Numbered from the stretch's first letter, positions 9,847 to 19,012 are shown. The stretch is 62,797 bases of DNA from Gammaproteobacteria bacterium (GCA_025359565.1 JANYFY010000013.1:1-62797); one strand, 5' to 3'. The notes: generated by a model not told the origin, from the letters alone. Numbers and translations are program-made.

Positions 9847-11420
9847 GGAGTTTTTTCCCAAATAGAGCTAAGTCCGTAAACAGTGCCATCTACAACTTCA
9901 ATTTCTCGATCCGTTCGCAAATCAACCGAGTTATAAGGCAGGTGTGGAAACACGAGATCACTAAACACGCTTTGACCGTCATTGATAAAAATCTCAATCG
10001 ACGACTTATCTACAAAAATATGTAATTTAATCCGATCGGTGTCGGGCATGGGTGCAGTTTGTAGGTTTGAAAAAGAACCAGCGAAATCCGTCAAACCGGA
10101 CTTGGCACGATCCAGTTCAAAGCGATGTTCGGCTCGATTAATTCGAAAAACAGTCGCCTCACTTCGCTCATTTTTAAAGACCAGCGATATTAGAGTTGCG
10201 TCAATCAATTTCAGGTCGAGCATAAGCTCAAAAGGTGCCGACAAATTTGCATCCCCACTGACCAACGTCTTTGAATGCTCCACGCCACCGTTACTCATCG
10301 GCGTGGAGGTCTTACGCAACCCATTTAATTCGTGGACGGGATCGGCGAGTAACGCGAAACCCGCGTCAGCGCGCACAAGCTTAAGTTCACGGGGTAGAGT
10401 CATTGCGTTGCGCCATTGCACTGTGGGCAGCGCCTGCGCGTAGTTCCAATTACTCATCCAGCCCAACCACAAAGTACGCGACGCCGGCACCCCCGACCAC
10501 GTCACGCCCGCATAATTATCAGTGCCCCAATCAAGCCACTTCGCGCCCTGAGTATCTGGGTCAAATCGCCGCCCATCAAAATGGCCAATAAAATACTGCG
10601 TGCCCGAACCTCCATTCGGTGCGCCAGGATTAACGCTGACCAGCAATGCATAACGACTCTCAATTTCCCCGGCCACTTTCATTTCAACGAGATCAGGACA
10701 CTCCCAGACACCGCCATGTTGGCCAATTCCTTGGCCAAAATCGCTTTCGTGCGCCCAATGCCTTAAATCTTTTGATGAATAAAAACTTACATGATCTTTC
10801 ACCGCAACGGTCATAATCCATCGGTGTATTGACGACATCCAAAATACCTTCGGGTCACGAAAATCTCGCAATCCTGGATTTTTCAGCACGGGATTTCCAG
10901 CGTATTTAATCCACGTACGCCCTCTATCTAGGCTGTAGGCTATGCCTTGACTCTCAACCCGAATACCCCCCTGTTTCTCAATAGCATGATCATGATAGGC
11001 AAAAATCGCTACCAGCGGTGGACGCGCTGCGCTGCCAAGACCCGAAGTGTTGTCACGATCAAATACGGCGCTACCTGAAAAGATGGCGCCATGTTTATCC
11101 GGATACAGCGCTATCGGAAGATTTTCCCAGTGCAGCAAATCTCTTGACACTGCGTGTCCCCAATGCATGGGACCCCATTTATTACTGTAGGGATGATGTT
11201 GGTAAAAAAGATGATACTCACCATCCAAATATACCAACCCATTAGGATCATTCATCCATTGCGCAGGCGGTGTGAAGTGCACTTGGGGACGCAACGGTTC
11301 GCGATAAAGATCGCTAGAGTTAGAGTCACCAATAGCACCCGCACTTTGCAGCCCTATCAATGTCGTTATCCCGATCAGCGAATAGACGAAGCATCTCGCC
11401 CTCGATAGTTGTCGCCGCAT
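9843..11420 (-). CDS. Exported GH32 beta-fructofuranosidase (invertase/levanase type)
   Basis: Hydrolyses beta-fructosyl bonds in sucrose, raffinose or fructans. 525 residues from the ATG at 11420. An N-terminal signal peptide is followed by the five-bladed catalytic domain with WMNDPNG (nucleophile, about D58), FRDP (about D189) and WECPDL (acid/base, about E240), then a C-terminal beta-sandwich. All three catalytic motifs are intact. An in-frame start 27 bases upstream is possible. Translationally coupled to the GH27 gene (ATGA overlap), so the two enzymes are probably produced together for galactosyl-sucrose oligosaccharides. Substrate size preference cannot be read from the sequence. Confidence 0.93.
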   Translation of the reverse strand: MRRQLSRARCFVYSLIGITTLIGLQSAGAIGDSNSSDLYREPLRPQVHFTPPAQWMNDPNGLVYLDGEYHLFYQHHPYSNKWGPMHWGHAVSRDLLHWENLPIALYPDKHGAIFSGSAVFDRDNTSGLGSAARPPLVAIFAYHDHAIEKQGGIRVESQGIAYSLDRGRTWIKYAGNPVLKNPGLRDFRDPKVFWMSSIHRWIMTVAVKDHVSFYSSKDLRHWAHESDFGQGIGQHGGVWECPDLVEMKVAGEIESRYALLVSVNPGAPNGGSGTQYFIGHFDGRRFDPDTQGAKWLDWGTDNYAGVTWSGVPASRTLWLGWMSNWNYAQALPTVQWRNAMTLPRELKLVRADAGFALLADPVHELNGLRKTSTPMSNGGVEHSKTLVSGDANLSAPFELMLDLKLIDATLISLVFKNERSEATVFRINRAEHRFELDRAKSGLTDFAGSFSNLQTAPMPDTDRIKLHIFVDKSSIEIFINDGQSVFSDLVFPHLPYNSVDLRTDREIEVVDGTVYGLSSIWEKTP

Positions 11421-11470
11421 TATGCACCACCCCCCATTACGCACCACCCCGCATCATGCTCCGCTCATCA

Positions 11471-12871
11471 TTATACGGTGCCCATCAAACGTTCTTGGAT
11501 TTCCTCAAGCGGCACTCCCTTAGTTTCGATCACTCGTGTTTTCACCCAAACCCATTGCAACGCCATCATGAGGGCAAAAAAACTAAACACATAGCCCGGA
11601 GCAAATGCGGTCACAATTTTCGGGAAAAAAGTGGTGAGCAATGCCGCGAAAATCCAATGCGTAAAGCTCCCCAAGGCCTGACCCGATGCACGATAATAAT
11701 TCGAAAAAATCTCGGCGATATACACCCAGATTACCGCCCCTTGACCTATTGCATGCGCTGCGATGAAGGCAAAAATACCTATTGGTACAATGCCGTAGTG
11801 TCCAGAGAAAAATCCCCAAGCGACTAGGCTCAATGATGCGATATAACCGTATGAACCGATATACAACAGCGTACGACGCCCTAATTTATCAATGAGCCGT
11901 AATCCAACGAAAGTAAATATTAGATTAGTCAAGCCAATACCCACCGATTGAAGTAGAGCCGACTCAACTCCTAGCCCGGTCAGTTCAAAAATACGCGGTG
12001 CAAAGTACAATATGGCATTAATCCCTGAAAGCTGATTAAAAAAAGCAATCAGGAATGCCAGCGATACCGGGCGCCGGAGCTCTTTAATATAAAGAATTCC
12101 AAAAAGACTGGGTGCTTTACTCGATACTTTAGTCGATGCTTTACTCGATGCTTTACGGCGAGTCGCATTGTTCGCGCTCGATAGTTTAATTTCGGCGGCC
12201 TGCGCTTCCACTTCGCTGGTTGTGCTTAGCGGTGAAATCAACCGCAGCACCCGCAACCCTTCCGGCAGATCATTTTTGACACCAATTAGCCAGCGCGGAC
12301 TTTCGGGCAGTGCGAAACAACACACGATATAGATCAACGACGGTATCGCAGCGACCGCCAGCATCCAACGCCAAGCATCGGGACCGGCGCCGGCCAATAG
12401 CGCATTCGACAAATAGGCCAACAGAATGCCAAATACAATGTTGAACTGGAACATACCTGCCAATAATCCGCGCCGCGTCGGTGGCGAAATTTCCGCGATA
12501 TACAGGGGTGCAACAATGGTCGAAACACCAATGCCAAGACCGCCAATTATCCGGGCTGCCGCAAACGAATAAACGTCAGGGGCCAAAGCGGACCAAACGG
12601 CACCCCCCAGGTAGAGCACACCGATGGCCATTAAGGTCGCGCGGCGACCATAGCGATCCGTAGGCCAACTGCCCAACAAACTACCTAATACAGTGCCGTA
12701 CAAAGCCGAACCGATGGCAATTCCGTGCATACCCGCACTTAAATGCCAAAGGGATTGAATTCTCTGTTCAGCGCCCGAAATAACCACCGTATCAAAACCA
12801 AACAAAAATCCAGCGAGCGCTGAAGTTACTGCCCAAAGGAACAAACGGCGGTTAATAGTTACCGAACCCAT
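11471..12871 (-). CDS. Sugar-porter MFS transporter
   Basis: 466 residues, twelve membrane helices, of the MFS sugar-porter family (XylE/GalP/GLUT type). Signatures: FGFDTVVISGAE in helix 1, DRYGRR in the first loop, PESPRWL after helix 6, and the GLGIGVSTIVAPLYIAEISP stretch. It likely imports glucose or fructose released by the exported glycosidases by proton symport. The central cytosolic loop contains a lysine/serine-rich insert encoded by 12-bp tandem repeats. Lies 18 bp downstream of the GH31 gene and 50 bp upstream of GH32. Confidence 0.92.
   Translation of the reverse strand: MGSVTINRRLFLWAVTSALAGFLFGFDTVVISGAEQRIQSLWHLSAGMHGIAIGSALYGTVLGSLLGSWPTDRYGRRATLMAIGVLYLGGAVWSALAPDVYSFAAARIIGGLGIGVSTIVAPLYIAEISPPTRRGLLAGMFQFNIVFGILLAYLSNALLAGAGPDAWRWMLAVAAIPSLIYIVCCFALPESPRWLIGVKNDLPEGLRVLRLISPLSTTSEVEAQAAEIKLSSANNATRRKASSKASTKVSSKAPSLFGILYIKELRRPVSLAFLIAFFNQLSGINAILYFAPRIFELTGLGVESALLQSVGIGLTNLIFTFVGLRLIDKLGRRTLLYIGSYGYIASLSLVAWGFFSGHYGIVPIGIFAFIAAHAIGQGAVIWVYIAEIFSNYYRASGQALGSFTHWIFAALLTTFFPKIVTAFAPGYVFSFFALMMALQWVWVKTRVIETKGVPLEEIQERLMGTV
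12112..12156 (-). repeat. 12-bp in-frame tandem repeat inside the MFS gene
   Basis: On the coding strand AAAGCATCGAGT is repeated about three and a half times with single-base changes, encoding KASS, KAST, KVSS and KAP in the central cytoplasmic loop. Because the unit is a multiple of three, copy-number changes would alter loop length without a frameshift. Confidence 0.85.
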
Positions 12872-12889
12872 GTGTAGACGTCCTGGAGG

Positions 12890-15394
12890 TTATAAATGAT
12901 CACGCTCGTACTCAATGAAAACGCGAGACTTTCTATCGATGTCCGGTAAAGTGACCCGTAAAGTCTGCTGCTCCGCATCATAGCGGCTGGGAACGGTCTT
13001 TTTACCCCACATGACGCGGGGTACTGAAGTCACGCCATAAATACAGAGATCAATTTGCTGCCACCACGGTTTAAAGCGACCCTCGCGCTTGGAAAGTTCA
13101 ATATCGATACCGTGCGGACTTAGGTGACAAGTAACCGTTTGGCGAAGATAGTCGCCTTTTTTGTAGGCAAAACTTAGCCCATCATCAAAATATAATTGGC
13201 CAGTACAATCGCCACCCGGATAAATGCTTAACTGCAACGGTCCAGCGGGCGTTTGGCTCGTGCTCTGCACTAGCGGTTGGCGCGGCAGAATCGCCCCAGG
13301 CCTGACAAAAACCGGTAACCGTTGCAATTGCGGGGTCTCCACTAGGGTGGAAGTTGTGAGTTTTTTACCTAGCCAATAGTCGTACCATCCATTGCCCGGC
13401 AGTTTGATGGTATACGGATAAGGAGACTCGCCTTCACTAGCCGGAGCGATGAGTAAATTGGGGCCTAACATAAACTGATCCGCGCTACCGCCAAGACCTC
13501 CGCCTTTAGCTAACTGTTGTGGAAATTCCAGAAAAACAGGACGCATCAGCGGCAATCCTGAGCGACTATTCTCCTCCGCCAAGGCATACAAATAAGGCAT
13601 CAATCGATAACGCTCTTCGATATAGTGGCGTCGTATCGCTGCATGCTCAGGCCCTCCCACCCAGGGCTCCTGCGGTGGTTTTTCTTTTCCGGCATGGTCC
13701 CGAAATATCGGATTAAAGGCACCGATTTCAATCCAGCGTGTTAGCAAATCCGGCGATGGTCCAGCGCCGGCGTAGCCGCCAATGTCATCCCCTGCAAGGC
13801 TAAACCCGCTCAGCCCAAGATTGCTCAGTTGCGCAATCGACATGCGCAAATGACCCCAGGTGGAAACATTATCGCCCGTCCAGGTCGCTGCGTAGCGCTG
13901 ACCTCCCGCATAGCTTGCTCGGGTCAACACGAAGGGACGCACGCTTGGCGTCAGCCTCAGCAACCCTTCATAGGTCGCTCGGGAATTCAGCATCCCATAC
14001 ACATTGTGTATTTCGGCATGGCTGGCTTGACGCGAGCTAAACCCCCCTCCTTCAATCTGATGCACTGTGTCGAGCGGCATGGTCTTGTCGCGTACGTCAA
14101 AAATCGCTGGTTCATTCATATCATTCCAAAATCCAACAGCGCCCGCCTTCACGAAATCCTGGTAAAGCCCACCCCACCAATCGCGCACTTTATCCCTGCT
14201 AAAATCCGGAAATACCGACTGGCCCGGCCAAACGTTGGCGCTATAGAGAGACCCGTCGATGCGCTTCAGGAATACATCTTGAGCCGCACCTGAATCAAAC
14301 GGCGCATAGTTTTGGTGAGGCGCATTCGCAATGTGTAGATCGGTAATCAATACCACTTTAAAATCCATGCCAGCAAGGTCGGCAATGAATTTCGGCAGGT
14401 CCGGAAAAGCCGATTTAGAGACCGTAAAAGGTCGGTTACGATCTTGATAATCAATATCCAGGTACAACACGTCGGCGGGAAACCGCTCCGTACGCAAACG
14501 GTTTGCGATTCCGCGCGCCTCGATCTCAGTCTCGTACGAATAGCGCGACTGTTGAAAGCCTAGCGCCCACCGCGGTGGGAGTGGCGTGGTGCCGGTAAGA
14601 TACGCATAGGCTTGAACTACTCTCTTGGGTTCGGCTGCGGCCATGACGTAATAATCCAGCGGACCGGCTTCGGCGCCAAACCGTAAGATAGAACGCTCAG
14701 TTTTACCAAAATCAAAATAGCTTCGATAAGTATTATCGAAGAACACCCCAAAGCTACCTCCGCTTTCCAGTACTCCTAAAATAAATGGTATGGATTTATA
14801 CAACGAATCGGTAGTCTCGCCGAATCCATACGCATCAGTATTCCACAAAACAAAGGCTTCACCCAGTCGATCCAGCGGTCCACCCTTATCACCCAAACCG
14901 AAATAGTGCGCATCGACTGGCATGCTTTTACGCAGATGAATGCCACCGGACGCGGCACGCATAAGAGTATCGTTAATGCTCTGCGCACCAACAGCGATTT
15001 TTGCGTCATCAAAAACCAGACTCGCACCGGGGGCATCATCGAGCACAATGCGACCGTTGATGTCCGCAATCAATATATGGAGATTTTCAAGATTGACAGT
15101 AATGGCCAGCAAAGCCGTCCTTAAAGTGACGCTGGCATTTGATTGCGATACCTCCAGAGGTATCAAGCGCTCGCGAATCTCAGCATTTACCGCCCAAGAC
15201 GCGTCTTCAGGCAACGAACCTACCCCTGCACGAATTCGGATGATATCGTCGCGCGGCGCAGTAATCTGAAGTTCCACCCCATTTTTATTTAGCGTGTAAC
15301 GATCCAGGCTTGCCGCACTTGCACCACCGACCAGTGCAAAAATTGCCGCGCATCCAAACAGCCGCAATCTTAGCCCCACCAGACACTTCGACAT
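12890..15394 (-). CDS. Exported GH31 alpha-glucosidase
   Basis: 834 residues with a signal peptide ending near residue 28 (GGASAAS). GH31 architecture: N-terminal beta-sandwich (about 30-270), catalytic barrel with the nucleophile in FWNDMNEP (D425) and the acid/base in TWTGDN (D508), then C-terminal beta domains. Family members hydrolyse alpha-glucosides or alpha-xylosides; the neighbours favour an alpha-glucoside such as sucrose-derived or maltose-type sugars, but the sequence does not settle it. A strong Shine-Dalgarno (GGGGAGGAG) precedes the ATG. First gene of an eight-gene operon that ends with galT. Confidence 0.92.
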   Translation of the reverse strand: MSKCLVGLRLRLFGCAAIFALVGGASAASLDRYTLNKNGVELQITAPRDDIIRIRAGVGSLPEDASWAVNAEIRERLIPLEVSQSNASVTLRTALLAITVNLENLHILIADINGRIVLDDAPGASLVFDDAKIAVGAQSINDTLMRAASGGIHLRKSMPVDAHYFGLGDKGGPLDRLGEAFVLWNTDAYGFGETTDSLYKSIPFILGVLESGGSFGVFFDNTYRSYFDFGKTERSILRFGAEAGPLDYYVMAAAEPKRVVQAYAYLTGTTPLPPRWALGFQQSRYSYETEIEARGIANRLRTERFPADVLYLDIDYQDRNRPFTVSKSAFPDLPKFIADLAGMDFKVVLITDLHIANAPHQNYAPFDSGAAQDVFLKRIDGSLYSANVWPGQSVFPDFSRDKVRDWWGGLYQDFVKAGAVGFWNDMNEPAIFDVRDKTMPLDTVHQIEGGGFSSRQASHAEIHNVYGMLNSRATYEGLLRLTPSVRPFVLTRASYAGGQRYAATWTGDNVSTWGHLRMSIAQLSNLGLSGFSLAGDDIGGYAGAGPSPDLLTRWIEIGAFNPIFRDHAGKEKPPQEPWVGGPEHAAIRRHYIEERYRLMPYLYALAEENSRSGLPLMRPVFLEFPQQLAKGGGLGGSADQFMLGPNLLIAPASEGESPYPYTIKLPGNGWYDYWLGKKLTTSTLVETPQLQRLPVFVRPGAILPRQPLVQSTSQTPAGPLQLSIYPGGDCTGQLYFDDGLSFAYKKGDYLRQTVTCHLSPHGIDIELSKREGRFKPWWQQIDLCIYGVTSVPRVMWGKKTVPSRYDAEQQTLRVTLPDIDRKSRVFIEYERDHL

Positions 15395-15437
15395 ATGCTC
15401 CTCCCCGATGCGTTGCTAGTATTCTCCAATAAATCCG

Positions 15438-15465
15438 CGAGAAATGCTGAGAATCGTGTTTCTCG
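15438..15465. promoter_or_regulatory. Palindromic operator candidate upstream of the GH31 operon
   Basis: Two nested inverted repeats: CGAGAAA (15438-15444) with TTTCTCG (15459-15465), and GAGAA (15449-15453) with TTCTC (15460-15464). The centre reads ATCGTGT, the same core found in one of the LacI-type sites upstream of the TonB receptor. It lies 44-71 bases upstream of the GH31 start. Binding by ScrR or another LacI member is an inference. Confidence 0.4.
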
Positions 15466-15560
15466 TTTCCCATTTCGACCTACCCAGCATTTCGTACGGC
15501 GGTCTTTACCCGTGCAAGGGGTGCCAGTGGTTGTGGCCACAGCCCTATCAACCTATAATT

Positions 15561-15758
15561 ATGTGTATGAGTAGAACGTTCGCACGGGTGTTCCGATCGC
15601 ACGCGTCTGCCGATGACCGCAACTACATGCGCGGTAGTCCTGAAGATAGACTTTCACAAGTATGGGATCTTACCCAAGAGGTCTGGGTTTTCTGTAAACA
15701 CGCCCATGCTGAACAAAGACTACAAAGCGATGTTGCAGTGGCCGGAGCCAAGATTTAG
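15561..15758 (+). CDS. Small uncharacterised ORF, possible gene remnant
   Basis: 65 residues with a soluble, charged composition; the segment DRNYMRGSPEDRLSQVWDLT followed by EVWVF and EQRLQ resembles, as I remember it, small bacterial proteins of unknown function that often sit beside nucleotidyltransferase-like genes; no such partner is present here. A promoter-like pair TTGTGG (15531-15536) and TATAAT (15554-15559) with 17-base spacing lies immediately upstream, but would place the transcription start almost on the ATG at 15561 or 15567. It is the only plausible gene in the otherwise non-coding 15395-15857 interval and points against its neighbours. Intact gene or fossil is unresolved. Confidence 0.4.
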   Translation: MCMSRTFARVFRSHASADDRNYMRGSPEDRLSQVWDLTQEVWVFCKHAHAEQRLQSDVAVAGAKI

Positions 15759-15857
15759 TGGACGTAGAGAAGTTGACGTCAACGGTACAATACGCGGGTG
15801 GTTAAGTGCGGCATAGCACTGATAAGTCGCATTGCACTGGTAGGTCGCGTAACGGAA

Positions 15858-17246
15858 TCAATGGGCGTTGCGATCTGCCGTGCGTACATCAAAGGCGATC
15901 ACTAAGCGCTCACCGTCTTTGAAAGGGACCGTTGAATGCCACATGGTGGAAGGAAATAATACTAACCGTCCCGGCTGCGGCTGGATTTCGGCATTGGGGG
16001 TTAACCTTAAGTTAAGTTCGCGCGGCGGCGTACCGAACTGAATCCATCCGGCAGGCGCGGGGCCCGAATGCGCTACATCCGGTAAGGACACGTAAAATGC
16101 AGAACTGATCCAGCCCTGAGGGTGAGTATGGCTGACATGAAAGCCGTGACCCTGCAATCGTACCGACCAACTGCCTTCGAATAAAATAAGGTTGCGCGCC
16201 ACCGATAACAATGGATGATTCATATCGATCGGCGGAAGCGCGGCGATATAGGACCGGATTGCTTCCACAATTTTTTCTTTAGTACGTTGAATAATCACTT
16301 CATGGCGGAAAAATAGCTGCCGTTCAGTCTGCGTCCCACCCCTCACCGATTGTTCGATACGCGGCGCACGAGCAATATGCAATTGCCGCAACAAATCCGC
16401 CAATTCGTCGCGTTCCCCCGCCGAAAAATCCAAATCAAATGTTTGTATAAACAACGGATTGCCATCTAACCATTCCGCGCGTGCATCACCTTGCAACCGC
16501 CAAATCAGCGAAAGATACGGCCATGCAAGTCGGGCAGCTGGCGTTTGACTCAATCGTGTGGCGGCACCGTGCGCCAGCTCAATTCGGCCTGTACGTAGAA
16601 AATAGCGAACGCGGCATATATCGAGTCCAGCATCTTGGATAGATTCAGTTTGCTGCAACAAAATATCCGCACGCTTAACATCGCCCGACTCGCATGCTAC
16701 GTATAACTTACCCAAGGTTAGCGACCGCGCATCCGCGAAATACGCTTGTCCATCATCCAAAATTTTGAACGCCGATGACCACTCTCGCAGCATAGCCAGC
16801 GTATAGAACCAGGCCATGCGCAGCGCCAAATTATGGGGCTGCGCGCGACACGCAACGGAGTAGCTGCGAGCAAAATCGCCTCGATCACCCGCCGTAAAGC
16901 GCAGACTAGCTAGATTCTGGTGACCTTCTACCCAATCCGGACGCAAATCCAGGGCGTGCTCCAGCAACTGCTCAGCCTGCTCCTGATGACCCTCCGCTGC
17001 TAATGCCGCAGCCGCCTCGCGCAGTATCCCTAAGTGATTCGGATTACGCTGCGACAATTTACACATTAGGCTGGCAGCAGGCAGTCCCGAGGCATAGCAG
17101 ATTTGCGCATAGTCGAATGCTATATCGGAACTCTCAGGCGCAAGCTCGACGGCCCGCGCTAAAGCACTAGTGGCTTCGGGCATTCGTTGTGCGTCCCGGA
17201 GCTTCAAGCCTTTATCCCACCAGTCGCGAGCAGTATCTTGGACCAT
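15858..17246 (-). CDS. TPR protein with C-terminal 2OG-Fe(II)-oxygenase-like domain
   Basis: 462 residues. The N-terminal two thirds are helical repeats of TPR type (about residues 5-260). The C-terminal part (about 340-455) resembles the putative 2-oxoglutarate/Fe(II) oxygenases: the HTHPQGWISSAFYVS segment supplies candidate metal histidines (about 373/375), LFPSTMWHST a third (about 437), and RLVIAFDV a candidate 2OG-binding arginine. Substrate unknown; family members are prolyl-hydroxylase-like. Last gene of the halogenase operon, starting 2 bp after the sulfotransferase stop. No signal peptide, so cytoplasmic. Confidence 0.8.
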   Translation of the reverse strand: MVQDTARDWWDKGLKLRDAQRMPEATSALARAVELAPESSDIAFDYAQICYASGLPAASLMCKLSQRNPNHLGILREAAAALAAEGHQEQAEQLLEHALDLRPDWVEGHQNLASLRFTAGDRGDFARSYSVACRAQPHNLALRMAWFYTLAMLREWSSAFKILDDGQAYFADARSLTLGKLYVACESGDVKRADILLQQTESIQDAGLDICRVRYFLRTGRIELAHGAATRLSQTPAARLAWPYLSLIWRLQGDARAEWLDGNPLFIQTFDLDFSAGERDELADLLRQLHIARAPRIEQSVRGGTQTERQLFFRHEVIIQRTKEKIVEAIRSYIAALPPIDMNHPLLSVARNLILFEGSWSVRLQGHGFHVSHTHPQGWISSAFYVSLPDVAHSGPAPAGWIQFGTPPRELNLRLTPNAEIQPQPGRLVLFPSTMWHSTVPFKDGERLVIAFDVRTADRNAH

Positions 17247-17248
17247 AG

Positions 17249-19012
17249 CTAACGGGGCGTCATTGTATCCAACAAGCGTCTCAAGGGATCCAAGAATTGG
17301 TCGTAATTACGCCACCGATCGATAGACATTGTGTGCACCGTCTGTCGGAACTGCCAATTGCTGGCGGTCAATACCGGGCGATTATTCTCATGGAAATTAA
17401 GGCAGCTCGAATCCCACGGCAATCCTACAAACTCCAATATCTTATGGGTGCAACTCTCGTGATCTTGGACCAGAGACTCGTAAGACAATTCCATCATCAC
17501 ACCGGCAGGCAAAACTGCACGCCAATGATCCATGAGTCGCAAATACTGGTCATATTGATGCGCGATATCCGCTAAATCCCCTGCGTACGGATAGGTCGAT
17601 AAGAAATTATGTCGATAAATCGATAGGCAGGTATCCAGCGGATTGCGCTGCAAATGAATAATACGCGCCTTCGGAAGCGCTGCATGAATTACGCCCAACA
17701 CCAAATAATTATTCGGTAGGGAATTTGTGATTCGCGCCGCATCTGTGGAATTCCGCTGCAATAATGCGAGGTACTCTCCAGACATTTTTATTTTAAAGTC
17801 CGGCGGGATCGCACCTTTAGCGGCAGTCTCTTCATAGGTGGCGGCCGCCGCAAGCCAAAAAGAATTTTCACCCACGCCATACACTTGGCTGTGCGCAGCT
17901 AAGATATGCTCAGTGAATCCCGTACCGCTGCGCGGCATGCCGACGATAAATATCGGACGCTCCGACTCGTCGCCACCCGCATTGTTGGCGAGCCAAGCTT
18001 TGCCATAAGTATGCATAATCCTATCGACCTGCAAGGTCGCTCGCTCGCGGTCAAATTTAAGTCCATATTTTTTGCTTAGTTCATTCGCCTCAGAAAAATT
18101 GGCGAAAGCCTGTTCGTAGTCGCCCGTCGCATCGAAATACTGTCCGATCATCAAGCGTATATCCACAGCGCGGTGCAAAGGCATTGGCGTGTTGGTAACT
18201 CTTTGAGCGTTGGTCAACCAGTCCGTACCGTTTTCTAACGCGCTACGATAGCGACCCAACCCGATCCACGCTTCGGCCAGCCCCGGTTGAATAGCCAGTG
18301 CATCTCGATAAAAGCCCTCGGCCGCCGAGAACTGACCGCGATCAGCTACCAAATCACCCAGAAATGCGTATGCCTGTGCAAACTGCGGTGCAAGCTGAAT
18401 TGCTCGGCGACACAATCTTTCGGCGTCGTCGAGCCGGTTATAAGTGCGCAATAAAATCGCTAAAGGTAAATGGGCTTGCGCGTCGTTAGGGTTTGCCATC
18501 AGCGCACGCCGATAACTTTCCACTGCATCAGCGAATCGACCCTGGTCCGTCAATACGCGTCCCAGCGCGCTCAATGCGTTGGCATATTTCGGATTTAGTT
18601 GCACCGCCTGCCAATGACTTGCCGCCGCTTCATCAAGGCGACCTAGTCCATAGTAGACACACCCTAACTGGTAACGAACTTGCGCATCCTGCGGTAATAA
18701 CGCTACTGCTGCACGCATAGCATCCAACGGATTTTTATTCTGCTGCGATTGCGCGATTCCAAGCATTTTCCACGCGAACCCCGAAGTGGGGTCGCGGTCC
18801 GCTAGCGACCGTGCGGCAATTTCCGCGTGAGCGAAGCGGCCACTATTGATAAAGCCGATTATTTGATTAACTTCGATAGTCGGCACCGCGAAATTGGGCT
18901 GATTTCTCATCGTGCCTTCCGCACCGATCTTGCCGCAGCATTGTTTAAACTTTCGCCCGCTACCGCAGGGACAGGATTGGTTTCGTTGCAATTTCAATGC
19001 CCGGACTCCCAT
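17249..19012 (-). CDS. SEC-C motif/TPR/sulfotransferase fusion
   Basis: 587 residues in three parts. Residues 13-28 form a SEC-C zinc motif (CPCGSGRKFKQCCG), the cysteine-rich tail best known from SecA and its relatives. Residues about 45-320 are TPR repeats with several canonical units. The C-terminal domain is a PAPS-dependent sulfotransferase fold: the 5'-phosphosulfate loop GMPRSGT is at 358-364, and IHLQRNPLDTCLSIYRH fits the 3'-phosphate-binding region. Tail-to-head with the halogenase (67 bp) and the oxygenase (2 bp). The acceptor is unknown; TPR-sulfotransferases in other bacteria are thought to act on proteins or small molecules. Confidence 0.85.
   Translation of the reverse strand: MGVRALKLQRNQSCPCGSGRKFKQCCGKIGAEGTMRNQPNFAVPTIEVNQIIGFINSGRFAHAEIAARSLADRDPTSGFAWKMLGIAQSQQNKNPLDAMRAAVALLPQDAQVRYQLGCVYYGLGRLDEAAASHWQAVQLNPKYANALSALGRVLTDQGRFADAVESYRRALMANPNDAQAHLPLAILLRTYNRLDDAERLCRRAIQLAPQFAQAYAFLGDLVADRGQFSAAEGFYRDALAIQPGLAEAWIGLGRYRSALENGTDWLTNAQRVTNTPMPLHRAVDIRLMIGQYFDATGDYEQAFANFSEANELSKKYGLKFDRERATLQVDRIMHTYGKAWLANNAGGDESERPIFIVGMPRSGTGFTEHILAAHSQVYGVGENSFWLAAAATYEETAAKGAIPPDFKIKMSGEYLALLQRNSTDAARITNSLPNNYLVLGVIHAALPKARIIHLQRNPLDTCLSIYRHNFLSTYPYAGDLADIAHQYDQYLRLMDHWRAVLPAGVMMELSYESLVQDHESCTHKILEFVGLPWDSSCLNFHENNRPVLTASNWQFRQTVHTMSIDRWRNYDQFLDPLRRLLDTMTPR

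Noticed and set aside
12112-12156. Short repeats that might suggest a CRISPR array
   Set aside because: Units are 12 bp with no spacers, in frame inside a transporter gene, and no cas genes are present in the window.
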